Shown: piece after piece, positions 1-8,102 of the stretch
How positions within the stretch are numbered: the first letter of the stretch is position 1
How the letters are laid out: the number at the start of each line of letters is the position of its first letter
Assembly: GCA_014879575.1 (NCBI GenBank)
Contig: JACSRU010000162.1
Span: forward strand, 1-39,260
Source of the DNA: Chthoniobacterales bacterium
GTDB taxonomy: Bacteria > Verrucomicrobiota > Verrucomicrobiia > Chthoniobacterales > Terrimicrobiaceae
Reading direction: 5' to 3'
Length of the DNA stretch: 39,260 nucleotides
Program-made: the position numbers and the translations under genes
Notes under the pieces: model-generated
Seen by the model: the letters and a program-made list of their open reading frames with translations, nothing else
What the model was told of the DNA's origin: nothing
Databases searched by the model: none

Positions 1-51
1 ATCTTTAGCTATTTAGCATTGCATATTTAGCATCCGCGATTTTCCGATTTT

Positions 52-1581
52 ATGATGCCGGGGAGTATAACAGAGCTTCTTGCAAAGCTTGCCGAGCGCG
101 ACGAGAGGATCGCCGCGCTGGCAAAAGAGAACTTTTTGTTGCGTCAGAAGGTGGACGCGCTGGTGAGGAAGATCTTCGGGAGCAGCAGCGAGCCATTCAA
201 CCCGAACCAGCTTGAGCTGTTCGGAGTGACCCCTGCGGCGGAGGCCGAAAAAGCGGAAAAAGGCTGCGCCTCCTTTTCGGGGGAGGCTTCGCGAGAAAAG
301 GGTGAGCGGCGCGACCGCGCGGCCCGCATCCCGGAGAACCTTCCCGTGGAGGAAATTGTGATCGACCCCCTGGAAGTTCAGGCCGAGCCGGAAGCCTACA
401 AATACATCGGGGCGGAGGTGAGCGAGCAACTCGACTACACGCCCGGCACGTTCCGCAAAGTGCGCACGGTGCGGCGCAAATTCGTGGCCAAGGAGGTCGA
501 GGACGCCAAGCCCGTGATCGCGCCGCTGCCTCCCAAGCTCCAGGACGGCTGCATGGCCGCACCGGGGCTGCTGGCCAATATCGCGGTGAGCCGCTTCGTG
601 GATCACCTGCCCTTTTACCGCCAGGAACAGATCTTTAAAACCCGCCACGGAGTCCACATCCCGCGCCAAAACATGGTTCGCTGGATGGAGATGGTCGCCG
701 ACCGGCTGGAGCCGATTTACAAAACGATCAGCGCTCAAGTGCTCGGGGGCGATTACATCCAGATGGACGAAACTCCGATCCGCTACCTGGACCCCGGAAA
801 CGGGAAAACCCAGATTGGCTACCTTTGGGTCACCGGAAAACCCGGAGGCGACACCGTCTTTCGATGGAAAACCAGTCGCGCCGCGCAGTGCGTGAAGGAG
901 ATCCTGCCGCCCGAGTTCAAGGGGATATTGCAGACCGATGCCTACGCGGCCTACGGGAGCTTCGCTCGGGAACGCACGGAGGTCACGCTGGCCGGCTGCC
1001 TGGCCCATGTCCGCCGCAAGTTTTACCAGGCCCGCGAGCAAAAGCCGGGAGTCGCCCACTTCATTCTCAGCCACTTCGCCGCCCTCTACTGTGTCGAATC
1101 CTCCCTGCGCAAACGCAAGGCCGGCCCTGTGTTGAGGGAGGCCGACCGCGCCTCCGCCTCCCGCCCGATCTTGGAGCGGCTGGGCCGTGCCATCAAAATG
1201 CTCCAGCCCCACTTCCTGCCGCAGAGCAACATGGGCAAGGCCATCGCGCACGCCCTCTCCGTCTGGCCGTCCCTGCAAGTTTACCTCACGGCCGGACGAG
1301 TGGAGATCGACAATAACCTGGTCGAAAATGCGATCCGGCCCTCCGCCATCGGCAAAAAGAACTGGCTCTTCATCGGGGCAGCGGAAGCCGGGAAAAAGAC
1401 GGCCATCCTCTACACCATCGTCGAATCCTGCCGCCGTCGAGGCATCGATCCCCTGGCTTACCTCCACGACGTGCTCACCCGCCTCCCGCGATCCACCAAT
1501 CACACCGTCCACGAACTCACCCCCGAGAACTGGGCCAAGGCTCGCTCCGCTTCCAAGAAACAATACGCCGCCGCAGCGTAG
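52..1581 (+). CDS. tnpC: IS66-family transposase (TnpC)
   Basis: This is a 509-residue DDE transposase that catalyses cut-and-paste movement of the IS66 element. Residues 8-40 form a leucine-zipper-like coiled coil. A Zn-binding/HTH region follows, then the catalytic core with D239 (in IQMDET), D296 (in LQTDAY) and E425 (in NNLVENAIRP, the IS66 signature). The C-terminal GKKNWLF segment and the short basic tail are also typical. Length is normal for the family (about 500-540), so the gene looks intact. The ATG at 52 is the first in frame. Long open frames on the opposite strand are composition shadows. Without tnpA/tnpB in view, the activity of the element cannot be judged. Confidence 0.97.
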   Translation: MMPGSITELLAKLAERDERIAALAKENFLLRQKVDALVRKIFGSSSEPFNPNQLELFGVTPAAEAEKAEKGCASFSGEASREKGERRDRAARIPENLPVEEIVIDPLEVQAEPEAYKYIGAEVSEQLDYTPGTFRKVRTVRRKFVAKEVEDAKPVIAPLPPKLQDGCMAAPGLLANIAVSRFVDHLPFYRQEQIFKTRHGVHIPRQNMVRWMEMVADRLEPIYKTISAQVLGGDYIQMDETPIRYLDPGNGKTQIGYLWVTGKPGGDTVFRWKTSRAAQCVKEILPPEFKGILQTDAYAAYGSFARERTEVTLAGCLAHVRRKFYQAREQKPGVAHFILSHFAALYCVESSLRKRKAGPVLREADRASASRPILERLGRAIKMLQPHFLPQSNMGKAIAHALSVWPSLQVYLTAGRVEIDNNLVENAIRPSAIGKKNWLFIGAAEAGKKTAILYTIVESCRRRGIDPLAYLHDVLTRLPRSTNHTVHELTPENWAKARSASKKQYAAAA

Positions 1582-1592
1582 GTGTTGGAAGT

Positions 1593-1619
1593 GTCAGAAC
1601 TCCGCGTTCTGACGGTTAC
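1593..1619. repeat. IS66 right-end inverted repeat with internal hairpin
   Basis: GTCAGAAC (1593-1600) and GTTCTGAC (1606-1613) form a perfect 8-bp hairpin just inside the terminus GGTTAC ending at 1619. This is the subterminal dyad expected at a transposase-bound end. The mate at the left end is outside the window. Confidence 0.7.
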
Positions 1620-1692
1620 GCAAAATATCCGGCGGTTCTACCCACCTGTGCTATAAAGCCCGCTTACGTTCATCACCCTTACTCTCGCAGGC

Positions 1693-3387
1693 TTGGTTGT
1701 CGTCAGTTCTGCATGGGTCTTTCCTAATTTTGAAACAGCCCAGATCCGATGGGCTGACGGTTCGACCGAGATCGACCAGTGGCCTTGGATTACAGGAGGG
1801 GATGCACAACGTGGGAGATTCTTCCTCAAGACGAGTGTCAATCTATCGTTTCTCCATCCTCGAAAGTTTTTGATCGTTGCTGATGACGAACTCCGGGAAG
1901 TCGAGGTCAATGGCCAAACTGTCGGCAATGCAGGGATGCCCATCAAGTTTGACCAGTTCCACCCGGCACTCCTCGACCTTGGAAGCGGCCTGCGGCTGGG
2001 AGCCAACGAGATCAACTTCGAGATGGCGAATCTCGACGGCCCCGCCGGTCTGCGGATCCACGTTCATCCGCTTGACCCGCTCTGCTTGGCATGGACGGTT
2101 GCGCTCATTTCACTTGCCGGATCGGGCACTCTCCTCCTGAGCCGAGCCCATCCGGGGACTCTTGGCGGCTGGTGCGGCGGAGTTCTGTTCACGGGGATCG
2201 CACTCCGTATCCTTTATTGGGTCGCCACGCCGTATTACCTCCGCGCCTACGATTGGGGAGGGCATCTTCAATTCCTCCGTTACGTGGCGGAGCATCTGGC
2301 CCTGCCGCCGGCTGATCATGGTTGGGAAACGCATCAGCCTCCTCTTTACTACATGCTCGGTGGGCTGTGGATGCGGCTGACCGGTCAGACAACATGCTCC
2401 TGGCTCTATGGTCAGTGGTCGGCTTTTGCCCTAGTTCTTTCAGTCTCGTCCCTTGTCGTTGGGACTCTGATCGGTCAAAAGCTATTCCCGAACCGCATGG
2501 AACCCCGCGTGAGTTTCCTCGCAATCCTCGCATGCTTCCCGGCACTGGTCTTTTATTCTGCGCGAATCAGCAATGACACGCTTTTTGCCTTTCTGAGCCT
2601 CCTTTGGCTGTGGCTTTTGCTGAAATGGTGGGAGTCCCCTTCCTGGCGCACATGGTTTCTGGTTGTCGGGTGTGTGGGCGTAGCCTTTCTGGTGAAAAAC
2701 GGTGCCTTGGTGCTTGCTGGTGCGACCGTGCTGTGCGCGGCAATCCGCTTGCGGTCCATTATACCTACGGTCAAGGCGGTTTCAATTCTCGCTTCGGCAG
2801 TTGTGCTGTTCTCCGGATGGTATCAGATTCCTCGCGCTCTTTCTGCCTCCGATCCATCTTCGTTCGTCATCGGAAAGTATCACCTGCTGGAGGAGGAATT
2901 GCGCGTTGGCGGGAGTCTCCCGAACATGCTCATATTCAATCCGATTGCTGTGTTACAGATTCCGTTCAACCATCCTTGGATTGACGACTACAGGAGGCAG
3001 TTCTTCCCTGAATACTTTTTTAAGTCGGCCCTCTTCGGGGAATGGGCCTGGGGCCGACACCTTCTTTTTCCGGCTCGGCTTCTCGTGCTGGCCGCCTTTA
3101 TTCTGATGATCGTAGCTGTTCTTGGCTTGCTGACCGCAATTCGAGATCGCTATTGGGCCTCTTGGCCACTTGTCATTGCGTCCGCGAGCATGGTCGCTGC
3201 ACAGGCGGCTTACGTCATGAAGGAGCCCTTTTCCTGCAATCAGGACTTCCGTTTTTTCGTCGCACTCACCATCCCTCTCGCTGCCTTTGCCGCGCTGGGT
3301 GCCTCACGCCTGCCGGGGGGAAATCTTGTCATCGCGCTCTTCTGTGCCGCCTCGGCGAGCTTCCTCATTCCACTTCTTTATGCGTGA
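1693..3387 (+). CDS. polytopic glycosyltransferase-39-like membrane protein, N-terminus cut by IS66
   Basis: This membrane protein of at least 564 residues resembles the PMT/ArnT (GT39) class, which transfers sugars from polyprenyl-phosphate donors outside the membrane. A periplasmic beta-rich domain (about residues 10-130) precedes about ten hydrophobic segments. An acidic first-loop stretch, RAYDWGGHLQF, followed by HQPPLYYML, matches the usual DEAxY...HPPL pattern of this fold. The TTG at 1693 lies in the middle of a hydrophobic segment. The frame is open back to 1657 (stop at 1654-1656) and codes for more of that helix, but offers no ATG/GTG/TTG. The real start was therefore probably removed by the IS66 insertion ending 38 bases earlier. 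The exact sugar and acceptor are unknown. Confidence 0.75.
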   Translation: MVVVSSAWVFPNFETAQIRWADGSTEIDQWPWITGGDAQRGRFFLKTSVNLSFLHPRKFLIVADDELREVEVNGQTVGNAGMPIKFDQFHPALLDLGSGLRLGANEINFEMANLDGPAGLRIHVHPLDPLCLAWTVALISLAGSGTLLLSRAHPGTLGGWCGGVLFTGIALRILYWVATPYYLRAYDWGGHLQFLRYVAEHLALPPADHGWETHQPPLYYMLGGLWMRLTGQTTCSWLYGQWSAFALVLSVSSLVVGTLIGQKLFPNRMEPRVSFLAILACFPALVFYSARISNDTLFAFLSLLWLWLLLKWWESPSWRTWFLVVGCVGVAFLVKNGALVLAGATVLCAAIRLRSIIPTVKAVSILASAVVLFSGWYQIPRALSASDPSSFVIGKYHLLEEELRVGGSLPNMLIFNPIAVLQIPFNHPWIDDYRRQFFPEYFFKSALFGEWAWGRHLLFPARLLVLAAFILMIVAVLGLLTAIRDRYWASWPLVIASASMVAAQAAYVMKEPFSCNQDFRFFVALTIPLAAFAALGASRLPGGNLVIALFCAASASFLIPLLYA

Positions 3388-3394
3388 GAATACA

Positions 3395-3537
3395 GAACCA
3401 CGGATTGCACCGATGACACGGATAAAAAGAAGAGCGACACGCAAGAGACCGGAGGGACTTTTTCCTCAAGCCTACGGTCCATTCCATCCTCCCGCTTCCC
3501 ATCCGTGTAATCGGTTAAATCCATGGTCGAATTTGCT
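3395..3537. repeat. interspersed dyad repeat, copy 1 (ACCACGGAT...ACACGGAT type)
   Basis: The left arm at 3396-3424 reads ACCACGGATT, then GACACGGAT. The right arm at about 3502-3533 reads ATCCGTGTAATC...CCATGGT, its reverse complement with a few changes. About 75 bases separate the arms. The same arms recur near 4.1, 9.8 and 10.2 kb. From 3538 to 3786 I see no gene and no clear promoter. Confidence 0.75.
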
Positions 3538-3786
3538 CCAGATTTTTCGCTCCCCTTGATTTTCAAATGTTACAATTTTGTCGCAATTCGAAGCGCGCAC
3601 TTTTGAATGCGCTGGAAGTACGTGCAGCAGAGTCCATTGCGCAGATAATTGAGGATTGAAAGCGCTCGATAAAAAATTGCTCTATTGGGGTTGACGGATC
3701 ACCAGCTCGCGGGCAATCTCCACGCGTTCAGAATCACGTTTTTAAGAAAGTCAAACGAAAATCGTACAAGCGAAAGCCACAAAACC

Positions 3787-3957
3787 ATGAATAATCGCAC
3801 GACATTGATTGGACTCGGAGCCTTTGCAGCCTGCCTCTGGCTGGTAGCCGTCACCACCTACGCCTCGCAGGTTAAACGCGAGGGCGACGGAATCAAGCCG
3901 ATCCAAATGCAGAACGTTTCTTGTTCATCCAGTTCTTCCAGCGGAGGAGGAGAGTAG
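3787..3957 (+). CDS. small secreted peptide with Ser/Gly-rich tail
   Basis: This gene is 56 codons long. A signal peptide or membrane anchor spans residues 5-26 (TLIGLGAFAACLWLVAVTTYAS). A short polar stretch follows, then the tail NVSCSSSSSSGGGE with a single Cys before six Ser and three Gly. The ATG at 3787 was chosen because it gives a sensible signal peptide; the frame is open back to 3685 but without hydrophobic sequence. No Shine-Dalgarno site is obvious. I do not recognise the family. Its small size, export signal and low-complexity tail, close to an ABC exporter, DUF1573, rhodanese and MauE genes, make a secreted and possibly modified peptide plausible. That is inference only. Confidence 0.55.
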   Translation: MNNRTTLIGLGAFAACLWLVAVTTYASQVKREGDGIKPIQMQNVSCSSSSSSGGGE

Positions 3958-4033
3958 GGCGTCGTTTTTAGATCGAGAACGCCAGCCGAGGCACCCCCCA
4001 CCGGAAGCTGGCAAACAAAAAACTGACTTCGAA

Positions 4034-4136
4034 TGAACACAGGGGGACACAGTTTGATGAATAGAAGCGGGAGGCATTTGCGCTTCCAGCCTTCTTTTCC
4101 CCCATCTGTGTCATCCATGCCATCTGCGGTTAGATG
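4034..4136. repeat. interspersed dyad repeat, copy 2
   Basis: The left part, GAACACAGGGGGACACAG, lies at 4034-4051. The right part at 4104-4136 (ATCTGTGTCATCC, then GCCATCTGCGGTTAGATG) is the inverted arm. The start codon (4117) of the following secreted protein lies inside the right arm. Confidence 0.6.
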
Positions 4137-5448
4137 CCTTCTCCTTGGCTCCATCTTTCTCCCCTCCGTGGTTTTCGGCTGTGGGATTGGGTGGACGGAG
4201 CCCAAGAGCCACTTCGAAGGAGTGGATTACCAAGGCCACGTCATGCACGTTGAGAAACTGGGTGATCTTCACGCAGGTAAGGGGCTCTCCCTGCCCATCT
4301 TCGCTGTCTTTACATCCCACAGCGGGAATGATTCGCCCTACGCCGGACACGGATGGACCGTGCCGCTTCTTGAATCCCGGATGCTGCAAGTGGACGAGAA
4401 CGGATTCAAGCTGGACCAGCCGGACGGATGGTTCCGCATGTTCGGGCGAGATAAGAACAACCCGAACATCCTTAACGGCCAAGGCGGCTGGAAGGCGGAA
4501 ATCCGGGGCGACACCATTACCGCCTGGGCCGATTGCGGCAGCAAGCTGGTTTTCAACAAAGGTCGGCTCGTCTCCATGCAGTTGAAGGACCGCAAGTTTG
4601 ATTTTCTTTACGAAGGGAACCGGGTTTCTGAAATCCGGGAGGGAGCGATGCCAGTCCTCCGGGTGGAGAAAGAAGCCATCAGCGGAGAAGTGACCGGGCT
4701 CCGGCTTGCCGACAACCGGCAGATTGGGCTGGAACGCAGCGAGCGTCCACGAGTGCAGGTCATCAACAATCAGAATCTCGTCGGAGGGATGGGCCAGAGT
4801 CTGAGCAAAATAACCCGGGCAGACGGCACTGTCCGCACTATCGATTACGCTGTGGACGACAAGCTCAACCCGACGATGAAGCTCGGTGACCGCCTCATCG
4901 TATGGAACCCGGCCAGCAAGAAGATCGTCAAAGACGGCGACTGGACCTACGACATTAAGGCTGGAGCTGGCCCCTTCGACAACGCGGCCATCGGCAGGAA
5001 GAACGCCCAAAACCAAAGCGAGTTTTGGCACCGCGACGGGGTCAAGGGTGAGGAGATAGTTCAGGAGATTGATGGGGTTAAGAAAAGGGTTTCTTGGTTC
5101 ACAAGTGGGAAGTTGGCTGGGAAGTTGCGCTCAAGGACAATCTTCGAGAGTTCAAATCGTGTTGATCAAACGAGTTACTCGTACGATGAGAAAGGACGAG
5201 CTTTGAGGGAAGTATTCCCCACTGGCGACTCTGCTGAGTATATATATCTGAATGATTCATCAACAAATTACATTAAGATATGGCGAATGAGTAATGGACT
5301 TGCTTTTGCATATCTGTATATCGACGGTCTCCTAGCTGAGCAAACTCTTCATGATGGAACCTTTGTAAATCACTTGAAGACCGAATTCTCGAAGCAGAAA
5401 TCCACTGATCTCAAACTACTAATGACACAACACAATATACAACTCTAA
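4117..5448 (+). CDS. secreted RHS/YD-repeat-like protein
   Basis: About 443 residues. From the ATG at 4117 the protein begins with a clean signal sequence (CLLLGSIFLPSVVFG) followed directly by Cys, which may be a lipobox (VFGC). The body resembles a family of secreted proteins with RHS-core-like beta sheets. Visible features are GHGW followed by ESR, PDGW, LNGQGGW, ITAWADCG, VGGMGQSLSKITRADG and a YD-like segment, SYSYDEKGRALRE. The frame is open to 4033, but that upstream part is translated dyad repeat and unlikely to be protein. No toxin domain is visible at the C-terminus. The last 130 residues are encoded by clearly more AT-rich DNA than the first 300. The stop overlaps the next start (TAATG). 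The role is unknown, probably at the cell surface. Confidence 0.7.
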   Translation: MPSAVRCLLLGSIFLPSVVFGCGIGWTEPKSHFEGVDYQGHVMHVEKLGDLHAGKGLSLPIFAVFTSHSGNDSPYAGHGWTVPLLESRMLQVDENGFKLDQPDGWFRMFGRDKNNPNILNGQGGWKAEIRGDTITAWADCGSKLVFNKGRLVSMQLKDRKFDFLYEGNRVSEIREGAMPVLRVEKEAISGEVTGLRLADNRQIGLERSERPRVQVINNQNLVGGMGQSLSKITRADGTVRTIDYAVDDKLNPTMKLGDRLIVWNPASKKIVKDGDWTYDIKAGAGPFDNAAIGRKNAQNQSEFWHRDGVKGEEIVQEIDGVKKRVSWFTSGKLAGKLRSRTIFESSNRVDQTSYSYDEKGRALREVFPTGDSAEYIYLNDSSTNYIKIWRMSNGLAFAYLYIDGLLAEQTLHDGTFVNHLKTEFSKQKSTDLKLLMTQHNIQL

Positions 5449-6185
5449 TGAAAGCCCTAATTGCCTCACACCAAATGAAAATAATAATTGCGAGTTCAAT
5501 GCTCTTCATTGGGCTCACTCAAATGAACGCTGAAGACTGTTGCGGAGGTCAACCGTTGCCTGCCAACAAGGAGTGCTGCGGGGATCAACAGTACGACCCC
5601 AACCCTCGAGATCCTGAGCAGGCCTCATTTAACCTGAGCGCGATAGTGAACGTAGTTAAGGGGGCTGTGGATTCAACAGGAAAATGTTCAGTAAACCTTC
5701 CAGGAGACAATCTAACGCTTTCTCTGACGAAGGAGAAAGTCGATTTGTGTTGTGAAGAAGAAATTACCACGAGGTACAAATACACAGGAAGCATAAGCGC
5801 GGATGCGCTGGGTGCAACATGTGATTTTCCGCTAGTCGGAGTTCCCTACCTTGCTGAAGCGGGTGCAACTATAGAGATTAACTCAGGGATTAGCGCGAAC
5901 GTTGCTTCAACTCCAGACTGCGAGGATGGCGAAATTTGCTTTTCAGTATCTTGTCCGCTCTCCGTAGATGGGGGAATTTACGGACAGGTGGTCGACAGCA
6001 ATGTTCTAAGAATATCCGGCACGGTCGGAGCTAGCGCAGATGCCGGATTGGAGTATTGTTTGGAGTCTGGACTCAAGGAAGACTCCGCTTACTACTGCGT
6101 CACTCCGAACGCAACTGTCAGTTTCACATTTTTGAGTTTTGCGACTGGGTCTTGGAGTTGGACTGGCAGCACCTATTGCTCGTAA
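5448..6185 (+). CDS. secreted cysteine-rich hypothetical protein
   Basis: 245 residues; the start overlaps the upstream stop by one base. A second ATG at 5475 gives a tighter signal peptide (KIIIASSMLFIGLTQMNA) and may be the real start. The mature part opens with CCGG and CCGD motifs, and a further CC pair occurs near residue 100, with about 15 cysteines in all. This suggests a disulfide-stabilised exported beta-rich protein; Ser/Gly/Thr-rich stretches fit that. I recognise no family. The thiol-related genes further down (rhodanese, MauE) could relate to its oxidation, but this is speculative. The gene lies in the AT-rich part of the region. Confidence 0.6.
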   Translation: MKALIASHQMKIIIASSMLFIGLTQMNAEDCCGGQPLPANKECCGDQQYDPNPRDPEQASFNLSAIVNVVKGAVDSTGKCSVNLPGDNLTLSLTKEKVDLCCEEEITTRYKYTGSISADALGATCDFPLVGVPYLAEAGATIEINSGISANVASTPDCEDGEICFSVSCPLSVDGGIYGQVVDSNVLRISGTVGASADAGLEYCLESGLKEDSAYYCVTPNATVSFTFLSFATGSWSWTGSTYCS

Positions 6186-6189
6186 CACG

Positions 6190-6843
6190 ATGAAATCAAT
6201 CATTTTCTGCGTATTAGTTGGGTTAGGATTGTGTTCTGGGAGTGCGAAGTCAGAACAGCCCGATCTTGACCTTTATAGAGTACTTCTTGATGCCTCTGAT
6301 AAGGATTTCACAAAAGACCCCGAAAGTCTTCAAGACGGGAAATACGTGTACATCATCGAAGCCCATCGTTATCCCCAAGGAACGGCGATAGGCCGAAAAT
6401 CAACGGCACCTTCTGAGGTTTTGAAAGAGCGCGGAGCAGAGACAGTGGAGGATCTAGTTTCGGCATTTCTTAATTTCGGAAAGTCACCCGCGGATGCGGA
6501 GTCTCTTGTGAAGAATCTATATTCGGAGGATTCATTCGAGGCGATCATGGGGGTTTTGTCTAACCCTGAATCAGGACGTCGCTTCCTTGATGGGATTATG
6601 TCCATAGAGGCTACTTCGTTGATAATCCTGTACCGTTTATCGGATCAGGATTTCGTATTAATTACATCAACTCAGAAGGCTGACTCCCTGGGTGGGGACT
6701 CGATTCTGCCGTTCAGACTGCGCCGTGAAGCAAATAAATATGTATTCGTCGCTGGTGACTTGTCGCCAACTACTCGATACAAAAATCTGTTAACTGCTTT
6801 CATAAAAATGGGGAATGGTGTCCCAATGGACAAAATTGAGTGA
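6190..6843 (+). CDS. secreted hypothetical protein
   Basis: 217 residues from the ATG at 6190, four bases after the previous stop. It begins with a signal peptide (residues 2-21, SIIFCVLVGLGLCSGSAKS). The mature part is acidic and mostly helical by appearance, with no cysteine motif and no recognisable catalytic signature. An upstream in-frame extension to 6139 overlaps the preceding gene and lacks signal character, so I rejected it. Same strand and tight spacing suggest one transcript from 4117 to 7976. Function unknown. Confidence 0.55.
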   Translation: MKSIIFCVLVGLGLCSGSAKSEQPDLDLYRVLLDASDKDFTKDPESLQDGKYVYIIEAHRYPQGTAIGRKSTAPSEVLKERGAETVEDLVSAFLNFGKSPADAESLVKNLYSEDSFEAIMGVLSNPESGRRFLDGIMSIEATSLIILYRLSDQDFVLITSTQKADSLGGDSILPFRLRREANKYVFVAGDLSPTTRYKNLLTAFIKMGNGVPMDKIE

Positions 6844-6861
6844 AGGTTACAGGATTAACCC

Positions 6862-7530
6862 ATGTTTTCGAAAAGAAGTGTTCTTCAAATCTCCATAGCT
6901 GCAATCTTCTTTACCTTAAGTGTGGCGTATGCTAACGAGGTATTTTTAAAGTCCAACTCCCTTGTTCTTGATGAGCTTGCAAAGGGAGATGAAGTTGCGC
7001 GATCTTTGACTGTTGTAAACTCTGGAAAAACACCAGTCTTCATCAGGAAAGTGATTGCGTCATGTGGATGCACGGCCGTCCTGGACGGTGATCGTGAGGT
7101 TCCTGCACATTCAGAGCTTGTAGTTTCCTTGCTAACGAAGGGGCCTAAACAGGCTGGTTCAACGATTCATGTTTTCGTGATTTTTGATCAGCCAGATGAG
7201 CTGAAACTGCATGCAAAACTCGAGTTTATTTCAAAGGAAGCGGAAGAACTCAGGGAGATAGTTGTAAATTCCGACGACATCCTGCCGACTAGCGTGCTTC
7301 AGTGGTCGCGCCCATTCGACGACGGTTGGAAAGTTGTCAAAGTGAAGTCTTCATTGCTGAAAAATGGAAACGATCATAGTTTTATTCTCGGGGACTTCAG
7401 CTTCACAGTAATCGATGTCTCCAGCCTTTATTCAACTCTGATTGTCAAACCGGATCGTGTTTTGGACGATCAGTCGGTCACACTTACAACGGCTGAAATT
7501 CGCAAGTTGCTAGATCGTTTTCCCAAATGA
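6862..7530 (+). CDS. DUF1573-domain exported protein
   Basis: 222 residues with an N-terminal signal peptide (residues 7-24) and an Ig-like DUF1573 domain at about 30-130. The family signature is clear: VVNSGKTPVFIRKV, then ASCGCT, with the two cysteines of SCGC conserved. DUF1573 proteins are periplasmic or surface beta-sandwich proteins of uncertain role, common in Bacteroidetes and PVC bacteria. The C-terminal 90 residues look like a second small beta domain. The last codons overlap the next gene by ATGA, so translation is probably coupled. Confidence 0.8.
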   Translation: MFSKRSVLQISIAAIFFTLSVAYANEVFLKSNSLVLDELAKGDEVARSLTVVNSGKTPVFIRKVIASCGCTAVLDGDREVPAHSELVVSLLTKGPKQAGSTIHVFVIFDQPDELKLHAKLEFISKEAEELREIVVNSDDILPTSVLQWSRPFDDGWKVVKVKSSLLKNGNDHSFILGDFSFTVIDVSSLYSTLIVKPDRVLDDQSVTLTTAEIRKLLDRFPK

Positions 7531-7976
7531 GCAACGATCAACTTATTGGAAGGCTTTCTCTTGCAGTCACCGCAATGTTATTTGCAGTAAGCCTCAGGCA
7601 AGTCTGGAAGTTTATTCATTACTCAACTTTTCAAACTGTAATCGGAACTATCACTTCAAACTCAGTCGAGGCGTCTGTTGGTGCTGGCGGCGTAACAGGT
7701 TATGTTCTTAAGGTCCAGTACGAATACGCTGTTGATGGGGAAGTCTTTTTTGGTGTTCGATTGCATAGCCTTGGCACCTTATCTTTTCGAAATCCAGATG
7801 CAATCAAGGCATTGCAGCGGAATACAAATCTTGAAAATGGAGTTAGTGTAAAAGTTTTTTTTGATCCTAATAAACCGAACACTAGCTATCTAATCAATGG
7901 CCCAGGCTTAATGATCATTATTCCGCTTATCGGCAGTTTCTTCTTTTTGGGAATGGGGCTGTTTCTCGCTTGGTAA
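7527..7976 (+). CDS. DUF3592-like membrane protein
   Basis: 149 residues. One N-terminal hydrophobic segment (about residues 9-28) and one C-terminal segment (about 128-147) flank a small beta domain. The pattern of TVIGTIT, then YEYAVDGEVFFG, then VKVFFDPNKPNTSYL is the DUF3592 layout (Y.Y.v.G..y.g followed by V.VyYdP.nP..s.L). Function is not established for the family; it is usually a small membrane protein in envelope clusters. It overlaps the DUF1573 gene by four bases. Confidence 0.75.
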   Translation: MSNDQLIGRLSLAVTAMLFAVSLRQVWKFIHYSTFQTVIGTITSNSVEASVGAGGVTGYVLKVQYEYAVDGEVFFGVRLHSLGTLSFRNPDAIKALQRNTNLENGVSVKVFFDPNKPNTSYLINGPGLMIIIPLIGSFFFLGMGLFLAW

Positions 7977-8102
7977 GCATGTGTATTCTATGAAGCGGTG
8001 AGTTGGATGGGTGAACTAAGGCTCAAGCGTGTATTGCGATGCGAATAGCTTTTTTCTGTTTCGACCAAATTCAATACTATTAAACGAAACCCCTGTTAAA
8101 AT

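Larger units (their letters stand above)
1..1619 (+). mobile_element. IS66-family insertion sequence, left part outside window
   Basis: The window opens inside an IS66 element. Only the large transposase gene and the right end are present; the small accessory genes tnpA and tnpB, which normally precede it, would lie to the left. I place the right end at 1619, where the sequence read inward begins GTAACCGTCAGAAC, a GTAA-type terminus as in IS66 inverted repeats. The left end and any 8-bp target duplication cannot be seen. The insertion lies directly before, and apparently truncates, the membrane-protein gene that follows. Confidence 0.85.

Noticed and set aside
13-1563. 516-residue minus-strand frame
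   Set aside because: Exact shadow of the IS66 transposase, whose catalytic residues and signature are complete on the + strand.
4111-5031. 306-residue minus-strand frame
   Set aside because: Shadow of the RHS-like gene, which has a signal peptide and family motifs.
4117-5448. RHS polymorphic toxin with a swapped C-terminal tip
   Set aside because: No toxin motif, no PxxxxDPxG-type tip boundary, and the similarity to the secreted family seems to continue past the composition change.
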